Below, in pieces: positions 43,918 through 53,691 of a stretch of DNA of 64,000 nucleotides. The DNA lies in contig JAVHJL010000011.1 in NCBI GenBank assembly GCA_036971715.1, forward strand, positions 248,001-312,000, in the 5' to 3' direction. The first letter of the stretch is position 1, and the number at the start of each line of letters is the position of its first letter. The translations under genes and the position numbers were made by a program. The notes beneath the pieces are model-generated. The model saw only the letters and a list, made by a program, of their open reading frames with translations, made no database searches and had not been told where the DNA came from. The stretch comes from Arthrobotrys musiformis. Lineage: Eukaryota > Ascomycota > Orbiliomycetes > Orbiliales > Orbiliaceae.

Positions 43918-45280
43918 TCACTGCATATCGCCGTCTCTTATTCCGCCGGTTAAGCAATTTTTTCCCGTTGCTTGAGGAATTCAGGGTGAAACCGCGCTGA
44001 AAGTTGATATGTACCCCCAAGTAAACCATTAGTATTTAATAAACTTGAAGTGTAGGTTAGACCCTCAAGAATACATTTAAATACGTCACAAAAGTCGCGG
44101 GTTTTGAAGATTGATACATATCAAGAGAGATACTTTTCCCATAAAACGTTTCGCAAGATTTATATAATTAATATTATGACACTACCAGTGTATGGTATAG
44201 AGCAGCGAAATGGAAATCCGCATTGAGAACCCTCAAGGTCTAAACAACACCGACTAGAAACAAACTCCTCAATCCTCTACGACTCTTCTTATTGTAAACT
44301 CGAATATCCTAAGATACAGATAGGTGCGAACGTTCATAGTATAAGTTCTGAAACCTCAAAAGGATATTACCTCGGCAAACCCCGAGTTCACTGAACAAAA
44401 CCTCCAACACATTTTCAAATGTGGTATTTTGGACCACCCTTTAGCCCGGCCGAAGCTGCTGGGAGCTCCCAAAGTTTGGTCCGCGTGCAGCCCTAGCTTT
44501 TCCCCGAGCGCGCAAACTCCCCGATAGGTATCACGCGATAATAACCTGCCAATCTCATGGAAGAGGTCTCGAGGTCTCGAGTCTTTGAGTAGCGACCGAG
44601 ATCTAGAACGTCTTGGTCAGGCCAATACGGATCCACTGCGGGGGGGCATATACCCGGTACGGCGTGTGGATATCACATGCACACCCACGGGACGGGCACC
44701 ACGTTATGATTTTTTTTCTGTTCAGCTCCCCGCACTTCCGACGGTTATACACCCAATGCCTGAGATAACTGCTGAATGTTCGACGATTGGCCCCGCTAGA
44801 GGTATCGAACTAAACTAACGATAATTTGCCGGCGATTGCCACTCACCTTAGTGACGTCACATATAGATTGGGGATGCGTGACGGCATGCGCATGCGCATG
44901 ACTGCAAGTTTCGGACATATGTCAAGGTCCGAATTGGCGGTTCCCCTCGGGTTTCCTTTTGCACAATATTTTTTTTAGAGGGGAGTGTGGGCGAAAGCTT
45001 AAGTCGATATTGCAGATATAAGGCTGCGGAGGCGAAGTATATATAAAACCCTGTAGAACTTCCCTTTTTGCCTAGCCACATCATCACGGATCACCATTTC
45101 CAAATATACCACTTTATCTGTCATAAAATTAAATAATCCCATCGAATCCTTGGCTCGATTGATCATCCATACCTTCAAACAATAGTCACTCAAACCATCG
45201 ATCAAATCTTCGAATAACTTGACCGAAACAAATACGATTTCAAGTTTACAATTCTAATATAAACAACTATTATTTTAATC
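43918..45280. other. Intergenic with CRE-like palindrome and TATA box
   Basis: About 1.36 kb. Near its right end lie GTGACGTCAC (44851-44860), an alternating purine-pyrimidine tract (44884-44900) and TATATATAAA (45038-45047). All are upstream of the gene at 45281. Confidence 0.55.
44851..44860. promoter_or_regulatory. CRE/ATF-type palindrome
   Basis: GTGACGTCAC contains the perfect TGACGTCA element bound by bZIP factors of the ATF/CREB class. It lies about 420 nt upstream of the ATG at 45281 and about 180 nt upstream of its TATA box. Confidence 0.5.
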
Positions 45281-45738
45281 ATGTCCTCAACAAACCCCGC
45301 AAGTACGACCACCATTCAGTCTTCGTCCCAGAATTACTGGGGTAACATTAGAAACTTTGTAGATTCCTCAAAATCGGGTGTAGCCCAGGCCACCACTCGT
45401 GCCACCGTAAGCATCTCCAGGTCGAACCGATAACTCTAGTTCTCTATGAGGTCATTCAACTAACATTTGTATGTGTAACTAAGGGCGCTGGAGACTATTT
45501 CCGTAATACAATCCTCGCGGCTGTCGAACGTCTCGCAGGTGATGCTGCCGTAGCAGACGAAAAAGAAAGACTAGCACGCATCGGATACCAGCAGATGAGA
45601 GGCCGACCGGAAGAACACACTCATACACCTCCGGTATCCGAATACCACCCCCCACCACAAGAACAGGGAACGACTACGACGGGGTCGACAGTACCGCCCG
45701 CGTATGTTGAATCTACGAAACCTGATTTCAAGAATTAA
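45281..45738 (+). CDS. Small conserved-looking protein, 126 residues
   Basis: Exons 45281..45406 and 45484..45738; the intron is 77 nt (donor GTAAGC, CTAAC branch, acceptor TAAG), phase 0. Each exon alone is short, so the gene shows only after splicing. The product begins with a Ser/Thr-rich segment, then NYWGNIRNFVDSSKSGVAQA and GAGDYFRNTILAAVERLAGD followed by DEKERLARIGYQQMRGRPEE, which look like two helices. The tail is Pro/Thr-rich (HTHTPPVSEYHPPPQEQ). No signal peptide. It resembles small fungal proteins with a membrane- or stress-associated look, but I cannot name a family. A TATA box lies 234-243 nt upstream. Confidence 0.65.
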
Positions 45739-46064
45739 GCGTCTGTTATGATTATGTGGAGGTTATTGTGAAAATTTGAAAAGTTCTTTATTTTGTTTTT
45801 GCGTTTAGGAACGGGGAAATTTGGAAGTTTAGGAGTTCTTTCGTAGGTCGGCCGCAGGATCTAACGATCTCTGACTCGATCGACTGGGGTTGAAGGGTTT
45901 CATTTTTATCACTTTTATCGGAAGATCGTTTGCGAGATTTGAAGGCTCGGAATCATTCATGTAATACCATTGTTCATACATAACTAACTTGTAATTACGC
46001 CCCCCCGTTTGTACGCCTAAACCAACAAACAAAACAATATCAACCAATTGATAATCGAGTTAGC
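45739..46064. other. Short intergenic region between convergent genes
   Basis: About 330 bp between the 3' ends of a + and a - strand gene; nothing recognised. Confidence 0.5.
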
Positions 46065-47873
46065 TCATCTGATCTCAAAATGCTCCCGAACATCAGTATG
46101 AACAATAAACTTGATGAACTCCTCGTATGAATGTTTCCGGACCCAGTAACTCTGCGTCGTGTCTTCTCCAGAAACAGTGGTAAATCGGTATTTCAACCCG
46201 ATATCAAACCCGCAAAACGCCTGATCCCTCCAATCACCATGAATCCGAACGCTCAATATGTATTTTTTCTCGTCGATCAGCCTTCGGTACTGATTCCCCA
46301 TTAGAAAATCGATTTCAAGAGTTTCCAGACCCATGTTATCGCGGGTTTGTTGTAGGAAATCGAGGGCTTCTTCTTTTTCCACTACGCTGTGGCCGAAAGT
46401 TCCTTCTCCACAAACCACATGCTTAACCGTCTCTCTATTCGTCATCAAGAATTCCTTAAGCCCAGGGAGCGTTACCCCAACCTTCCCAAGTTCGATTCTT
46501 CTCAACTGCTCGAATTTCATGGTAGGAGGAACCACGAATTCCTTACGCCCATTGTCATCATCTCTCCTCAGGTCGCTTCCCTGTACCCTCCAAACGACTA
46601 GATCCTCAACTGTCCTGATGGTTTCCGTAAACAACGGCGAAACCTCAAAATATTCTCTATGGTACCCTTCCCTATCTTTCTCATCAAGGCACAGTTCCAA
46701 CCTTCGTAGTTGAGAAAATGTATATCGATACCCTTCTGCATGTCTCTCGATCCAGTTTTTCAACTCATTTTCAGTTGCTTGGCGCCCGGTAATCTCGCTG
46801 ATTCTCGCATGGTACGGTTCAAAGAACGAAATCATAGCTCCTGACTTCGGATACTCAGTCGAAAGAGTACCGATTCTAACCTCCTTTATCCGTCGTTTCG
46901 CCTGAGCAGCGCAAAATAATATTGATGGATAAGCTTCCCAGAGATGCGAATGCAGTGCTTCGCGAGAAAACCAATCGGTCCAGGGCAGATCTCCATCCTC
47001 GATTTCCGGGTTTTTCTTGAGTAAGAATGCGAGTTCCGGGTTATATTCTCTCCAGATCTTTAGCATAACCGATGGATCTTCCTTTGTGATATCGGTTCTC
47101 TTGAACTCCAGGATCTGGAGATTCGGGAGCGACCGGAAGGCGGATGTTATACGTTCCAAAATCTCGGCCTTATCCTGCCACTTTGTGTATAAACTTGTCA
47201 AGTGTACCTCGAATAACGTAAAAATCTCATGGAATGCGTCTTCATAATTCGTCGGTTCCTCTTCGATGTCTTGATCGTTTTTGACCCGCGAATCCTCACT
47301 TTCATCGCCGTTATGGAGTCCCGTGAACATTCTTTTCAGTATCCTCTTCAACGATGACGCTCGAAGTGATTTATCTTTTATCCTCCTGGCGGAGGGCAAC
47401 GCCAAGCTCCGACGCATGTGGTTGTGGTACCACCGCTGCATCCTCGCGCGGGTTTCCTGCGGATACCCCATCGCCGTGCTGATGCACCAGTATCGCTTGA
47501 GAAGACCGACATAAGGGCTTTCGAGATCGAAGGTGATATGCGTGACCCTTTTCGCAAGCCGTGGTATCCGTGCTATACGCTCCAGCTTTCGGATGCCGTC
47601 TTGGCAGAGGAAGTAGGTTTTGTGCGAGTGGATAGAGTTCAAACGCTGGATCGGCAGTTTTCGGCGGACGGTCCGGGAGACGAGTTGGAGCTTCAAGACT
47701 TCGGTGTTTGAGAGATAGTCGGTGATTTCGTAGATTATATCGGGCGGGAGGGACGAGAGAAGGGAGAAGCTTGAGGTTGTAAAAGGAGGAGGCCGAAGGT
47801 CTGTGCAGTGTGGCTGGTGAAGTGGCGCTATTTGGTGAGGCCAAAGGCCGGCTGTGGTGAGGACTTGTGCCAT
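46065..47873 (-). CDS. Large F-box protein
   Basis: Single exon from ATG 47873, 602 residues. The F-box is at about residues 38-75 (LSSLPPDIIYEITDYLSNTE followed by VLKLQLVSRTVRRKL). Downstream are a basic stretch (RRIKDKSLRASSLKRILKRM), an acidic stretch (DQDIEEEPTNYED) and leucine-rich segments (FRSLPNLQILEFKRTD; LRRLELCLDE; LRRIELGKVG; LETLEIDFLMG). The modules LPNL-x2-LEF, W-x2-YNP and RIHGDWRD are shared with the frameshifted F-box gene at 39730, which marks the two as paralogs. By family it is a substrate adaptor of an SCF ubiquitin ligase. Confidence 0.82.
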   Translation of the reverse strand: MAQVLTTAGLWPHQIAPLHQPHCTDLRPPPFTTSSFSLLSSLPPDIIYEITDYLSNTEVLKLQLVSRTVRRKLPIQRLNSIHSHKTYFLCQDGIRKLERIARIPRLAKRVTHITFDLESPYVGLLKRYWCISTAMGYPQETRARMQRWYHNHMRRSLALPSARRIKDKSLRASSLKRILKRMFTGLHNGDESEDSRVKNDQDIEEEPTNYEDAFHEIFTLFEVHLTSLYTKWQDKAEILERITSAFRSLPNLQILEFKRTDITKEDPSVMLKIWREYNPELAFLLKKNPEIEDGDLPWTDWFSREALHSHLWEAYPSILFCAAQAKRRIKEVRIGTLSTEYPKSGAMISFFEPYHARISEITGRQATENELKNWIERHAEGYRYTFSQLRRLELCLDEKDREGYHREYFEVSPLFTETIRTVEDLVVWRVQGSDLRRDDDNGRKEFVVPPTMKFEQLRRIELGKVGVTLPGLKEFLMTNRETVKHVVCGEGTFGHSVVEKEEALDFLQQTRDNMGLETLEIDFLMGNQYRRLIDEKKYILSVRIHGDWRDQAFCGFDIGLKYRFTTVSGEDTTQSYWVRKHSYEEFIKFIVHTDVREHFEIR

Positions 47874-50800
47874 AATGACGCAGTTTTCGCTATCGTCTGC
47901 CGGCTGAAAATGATTCCTGAGAAAGGGCCGTTTGAGGTCTAACGATCATGGGAAGTCATGAACTTGAGAATCAGAGCGATTTCGTGCCGTCAGAGATTCG
48001 TTTATCGGGGACCCTGCCCAAGTATTTAGATAAAATCCTCAAAGCCCTGGGCCTGATTTGTGCAGAAAAAAGAGACTGGGCAAAAAGAAAGAAAAACAGA
48101 AGAAAAAAAAACTTCGGCACTTTGAAACCGCAGGCGAAGGCGCCTGCCTCCCTTTAGCGTCTCCGAACGAACTTCTTGTTCACAAGAGTATGTAAGTACA
48201 GAGCAGCGGAGGACTGGTGGCGTCGACGATGCTCAAGTCCGGTACACCATGGAGGTTTTTTTGAACCAAGCGAGGACCGGAAGCCAAGAAAAAGAGTGTA
48301 CGTACGTTCTCTCTCTCGCTGGCATTCTTCCTTTCCCCTCCTCCTTTCGACTCGTTAGTGGTTATTGGACAGTCTACCAGCAGTACGGAATTTGAGAGAG
48401 GCCGTGGCATGGCCATGCAAGCATTTCGCTCTTCTTTCTTCGCTAAGCTCTGCCTTCTGCAGGGCTTTAGCCGTGTCGATGCCGTTGCTTTTTGCGTCAG
48501 TGGCGTGCAGGTCCGATGCTTAATCTAGCTGGTTACTTTCTCCTGAGCATATCTTGATCTAGCTAAGCTGAGTGGGTCTGATATGTCGAAGGCACGGAAT
48601 ATGTGAGGAACAAGATAGGATAGCCGACGCATTAAGTCAATCTGGAGTGCATCAGAATCTGTGCTTTTGCTGTGCCTTCATTTCCATTTTCGTATTTCTC
48701 TTCGATATCGTTAACATGAAACTCCGCTTTTGCTTAGACATCTTTCGTTTTGAACGAAATGGGCCTAGATTTAAATTTATGTCAGTCCTCGACGGGTTTC
48801 TCGGGTGGGTTCGCCTGCCCTGGTCGACCGGTCGCTTTGGTCTGGGTCTCACTCTGATGCCGCAGCTCGCGCACAAGACCAATGGTGCGGCAGGGCGGCG
48901 GGCAGTGTTTTTTTCTCACCTAAATTACATGATATTTCGTTCGCAGTTGACCTGCTACCTTGGACGGCAAATCTGTAAAATATCAAATTTCAACCGCAGG
49001 CTGCCACGATAAGTGGCTTGAACTGATCCTGGGCGCTATTCTTGGTGATACCACTCTGATGGTTCCAAATGTGCTCGCATGTGCATAACTCATCTTGTCG
49101 TGCAGATCAAACCCTTGTGCAAATAGTTGCAACCTTGACGTTAGCGTTCATTGAGAGATATCATGTATTTTCCAAGCGTCGAGCGCTTCCTGCTGATAAT
49201 TGAAAAATGCTCTTGATCTTGGAGGAGGAAAAAAAAGCACGGATACTGCACTGCACTGGTACTTCGTGAGACTTAGGAACAGCCTCAGCGATCTGCGTTG
49301 GAGGTCGTTTATGGTTCCACAAGCCATCGAGGGTCACACAGCAAGTTGATGAGATATGTGTTGTCTTGTGCGACGTCTGCAGATAACGTAGCTCGCGCTG
49401 CAACGACAGCTCACTATGGCCAAACACTATGGCCAAACGATCCATCCTTGTCATGATTTCTTCAGCTACAGGTACTCAGTTCCGTGTGGGTAGGGGATTT
49501 ACATATTAGTCGCTCGTTACGAGCATATCGAGAGCGAGCTTGATCGACAATATTCGGTTTGGAAGATGAGCAACAACGCAATTTCTTGTTGGAATTTGGC
49601 AGTCCTAAGATCTCGAGAAAACCCTTGAACAATTAATTGTGTATGCGCGTACAAACAGTGCTCAAGCTAGCCTCGAAGATGTATGATATGAATAACATAG
49701 ATTATTGATATAGATACTTGGTTACATAGAGAATTCCAATGTATAATTTTGGTCAACGCTGGGATCATGATTTCATCGTATAGTCAAAACATCTCGACAC
49801 AACGAGCTACAGCGCCACAACTTCAGATTGCCGGACGTACATTCGATTCGGACATCTTGATAACTGTAGCGGTAATCCTTGGGGACACATGAGTTATAAA
49901 TAAGATAGTATATCACCTCCCCTAATACCTTCATATCTCAATTTACTCAACTAAGCAAATCTCGATCTCAGCTTTAGCTCTTTTGAATTCATAAAATATA
50001 TACAGTTTTTTACACGCGCATGTACCAGCCGTTTGCCGTTGGCCTTGATTTTCCAAATACTCAGATCAACGGTTGATCTAAGCTTCTTATTGGTTATATT
50101 TTGAAATAACCTAGCTTAACTCCCATTGGTATGTCATTCGGCGGCCCGTGCATGTATTGTATGGATGTATTCTACTGTCACACCAAAATAGAGAAGGTTA
50201 ATGGAGACTGACCAATATGGCTAGATACTTATATCTGTGCCAGGGGAAGCGAGAATCTGTGAAAATCAACGGCGCTAGAATTCTAAAGAACCCATCCAAG
50301 TACTTAGTCAATACTTCCGCCATATATATGGATACCAACACATACTACTGAAAGAGTGAGTACCCACCGTCCGAAACGTTACGGACATATACTTCAATTT
50401 TGGGCTAGTCTGAAACTGCCAAAAGCAGGAAGATCATCTCCTTTCGCCATGTAATCAGCTGGAAAGGGGGATAACTATTTCGTAATGGATATTGGACCCT
50501 GAATCCGATGCCGCTAGATTCCAATGCGGAGATTTGTGCGGCATCCGAAAAGGGCTATGGCTGCCGTGTATGGGGACATAGATATGGGATGATGTCTGTC
50601 TTAGTAATGTTATTAATAAAGTGGGTCCTTAGACGTGCGATTGCGATTATCTTCTTGAATACGAACGGATGCTTCTTGTTTTCGATATCTATACTATAAG
50701 ATCACCGACTTAAGTACCGTAGCAGTGCAAGGTATAACCCTATTGAAGATATTGATTGGCACCTTAGATGGGATTCTTGATCATGATTATCCCGATATAC

Positions 50801-51984
50801 AATTTTGCGATGGCATTATAGCATTGCAATTGGGGTGCAAGTATGCAGATCAAATCTTTTGGGCCTCACAGCATAACTACGTAATCAATAGCATTAATAC
50901 TTAATATCGGTGTTAACAGTTTAAGTTTAAAGCTGGGCAGGTATCTCAGCTTTTCAATAGCCCCCACTCGTGAGGGATTTACATTAAACTTTTGGCGTGC
51001 GCATATCTGTCTACATACTGCATTAATTTGCATGGTCATTACTATTCTTGAGCAGTCTTACCGCCTAACTAGTTATTTGGGCATTAATCTGGATTTTGGG
51101 CTTTATGTATTTTGTGTACAGGGAAGTAGAGAGGTTACCTCGGATATAGCCATATAGCTCCTTTCTCCTAGATCCAGAGACCTAGCTCTGTCCTATAGAT
51201 ATAGCGGATATCTGAGTTTGTAGTAATTTGGCAGCTTAGCAAGTCTGGATTTTAAGCCACAGGGTGTTTAAGCACAGCCATGTATGTAGGTACGCCCAGC
51301 TCAGTTGTTAGCATACGCTTAGCTCCAGGCCTTGTAAACTAGATGAGCCTGTGTCGGTAGTACCTTTGGCGTGTGTACTTCTTAAAGGTGGTATCAACAG
51401 AAATCCAGATATACTGTAACTAGAAAAGGGCTCAGCCGCTCTCTTTTTAAGTGGCAAAACTATACCAATATTAACACTACATATATTGCGTGTACGAGAC
51501 CTTCCGAGTTTCAAGATTTTCACCTACAGCTAGCTCCATCGTAGGTAACCATTTTTGTATTTTTCTTTAGCCCAACAGCTGGCTGTACTTGCTACTTATC
51601 TTGATATCAGTCGATACATACATTCACTCTAGTTCACTTCCCGCAAAGTGCCTACGCCATATACGGTAGTGCTGAGTTCAAAAAATTTCCATTTCGGGGC
51701 TTAGTGACCGTGGGGATGCGGCCTTGGAGTTGAAGTGTCTTGAGATTCGGAGCCTTTTTTTTTGTGTGTATCAAGGCTTCCCGTTTTGGGATACTTGCAG
51801 GTGGCTTTTTTTATGTATGGAAATATGTACAATCCGGATTATTCAAGAATGCTCTAGATCCAGAGCTCTCGCCAGACTATAGTGAGTATCAGATACGTAT
51901 ACGGGAGGATGAATTACTATACCCCCAATACATACATCCCAATGCCCGTCGAATAGCTGGCATTTCGACTACCCTCTCAACTTC
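47874..51984. other. 4.1 kb region without supported genes
   Basis: The longest gene-free stretch of the window. The largest frame (48572-49012, 146 codons) has no family features. A purine-rich run lies around 48065-48110 and a 13-bp tandem duplication at 49412-49437. No LTRs, transposase or tRNA was seen. AT-rich sequence dominates from about 49480 to 51700. Confidence 0.5.
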
Positions 51985-53325
51985 TCACAAATGTACCTCC
52001 TCTCCGAACGGATAATTAAACTTTAGCAACCCGTTCAACCCGCCAACCCACTCGTCTTCATGCTGACTCCCCTCCCGCCAGATACACGGAACCCCTCCCT
52101 CCCCACCTCCGCAAAAATTCCCCATCTCACCCGTAATCTTGACCTCGACCCCCTTCCTAACTACTCCCCACCTCTTCCCATCAATTGAAACTTCCACTTC
52201 TTCCCCCCTTGCCTTATTCGATAATTTCAAACTAACCTCTACCTCAGCCGGCAACACTAACGGCCTAAAACTCAATGATCGTGGACAAATGGGTGTGAGT
52301 AGTATAGCCGGAACTCGAGGGTGAACAATAGACCCAAAGCTACTGAGTGAATAAGCCGTAGATCCCGTCGGGGTGCTCAATATGATCCCGTCGGCAACAG
52401 CTTCCGTAAGGTATCTGCCGTCGACGAAGACGTCAACTATGGCCATATGAGGGTTTTGTCCACGGTGGATGTTTACTTCGTTCATGGCCCATACTCCGGA
52501 TCCTTCGCCGCGTCCGCCGTTGGAATGGGCATCTGGAGGCCATAGGTCGCCTAGTAGCTGCGTTGAGCCTGAGAATGCTTCCATTTTGATACGGCTACGG
52601 CGCATGATGCGTGCTTTGTTGGTGAAGACAGATGTTATGGCTGTTTTATAGTCGGAGAATTTCCATGGTCCGAGAAAGCCTAGCGTGCCGAGGGAGAAGG
52701 AGAGCAGTGGGGGCACTATGGGAGAAGTGGAGAAGAGACTGGCGGCATGAAGAATTGTACCATCTCCACCAAATGTAACCGTCAATGAGGTCTTGAGGTG
52801 GTATGGATTCCGATTCGGATATGGTGGAAGTGTAGTATAGGGTGTGGCGTATATCGGGAACGGCAAGGACGAGTGTAACTCTGTAGCCACTTGAGGCTCA
52901 AGTATGATATTTGTAGACGGGTATGCGATTTTGAGATATCTACCACCCCCGTTAGCAAAGCCCCACACGGATTACGCTATTCACCATTTACATGCTTTGC
53001 AAATTCGACCATCGCCTGCGTGACTGACGGCACCCCTTCCTTCTGTATCAACAGGACATTATTGGGAGGTTGGTTTTCAGGAAACTTGATAATTTCAAGA
53101 CTTCGATTTGTGCATTCTAGACATTCACCCTGATCGTGTAAGTCAGCTAGTAGCTCTCTTCGAGTGGTAGAAGTCGTCTTCCATACCGCGATATATCGGG
53201 TCTATCTTATTATCAAGGTCCCATATTGACCGAAGCTCCAGCCTCGGCCGGCTCGACGAGAAGCAGCGCTGAGTCACCCTACGGGCGTCTACCGGTCGGC
53301 AATTTCGTACCCAAGGTCGCATCAT
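51985..53325 (-). CDS. POS5: Mitochondrial-type NAD(H) kinase, Pos5-like
   Basis: Phosphorylates NADH/NAD+ with ATP to make NADPH/NADP+. Exons 53325..53187, 53116..52996 and 52939..51985 give about 404 residues. The N-terminus is basic and Ser-rich (MMRPWVRNCR, RRVTQRCFSSSRPRL), fitting a mitochondrial presequence. Then comes QPPNNVLLIQKEGVPSVTQA, YPSTNIILEPQVA, the ATP/NAD motif GGDGTIL (GGDG at residues 144-147), NEVNIHRG (N240) and DGIILSTPTGSTAYSLSS. Intron 1 is 70 nt (donor GTATGG). Intron 2 (52940..52995, 56 nt) appears to use a GC donor: only that join keeps the frame and the expected spacing FAKYLKIAYPS. The motif after STAYSLS reads SFGSIVHP where a Gly is usual in place of Phe. Confidence 0.88.
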
Positions 53326-53691
53326 GTACAGTTACTCTTGAAAGAGGATGGATGTACTCGCAGCCAGCTGCGATGCCGGTTTTTATCAGAAAACTTGAAG
53401 TCGTCGGGAAAAGGTGGGTCACAGATTCGGGTTTTCTGGCAAGGTCGAGTCGGCGTCCGACTTTTCCTTAGTCATCAACGCCGAATTGTGGTATTTTGTA
53501 TCTTCAACGCACTTTTTCCAAACGGAAAACTGTAGTGGAGAGTAATATACATATCCTGATTACTATGACTGTGCAAAACAATAAGACGGAGACCTGATTG
53601 AACGCCGGATAACCATACAATAACCACCAAAAGAACCTAAAGCCACCCGAATGTACTCTACCAGAAGAGAAACTCTACAAGTGCTGGTCTA
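53326..53691. other. NAD(H) kinase promoter and 5-phosphatase 3' region
   Basis: 366 bp between two co-directional minus-strand genes; no repeat or clear TATA element. Confidence 0.5.

Noticed and set aside
48572..49012. 146-codon frame in the gene desert
   Set aside because: Cys/Phe-rich, with no signal peptide and no family motif; probably chance.
53117..53186. Shorter 40- or 57-nt introns or a frameshift near the start of the NAD(H) kinase
   Set aside because: The 70-nt intron ending in CTAG keeps the frame, has a CTGAC branch and gives the best match to the family N-terminus.
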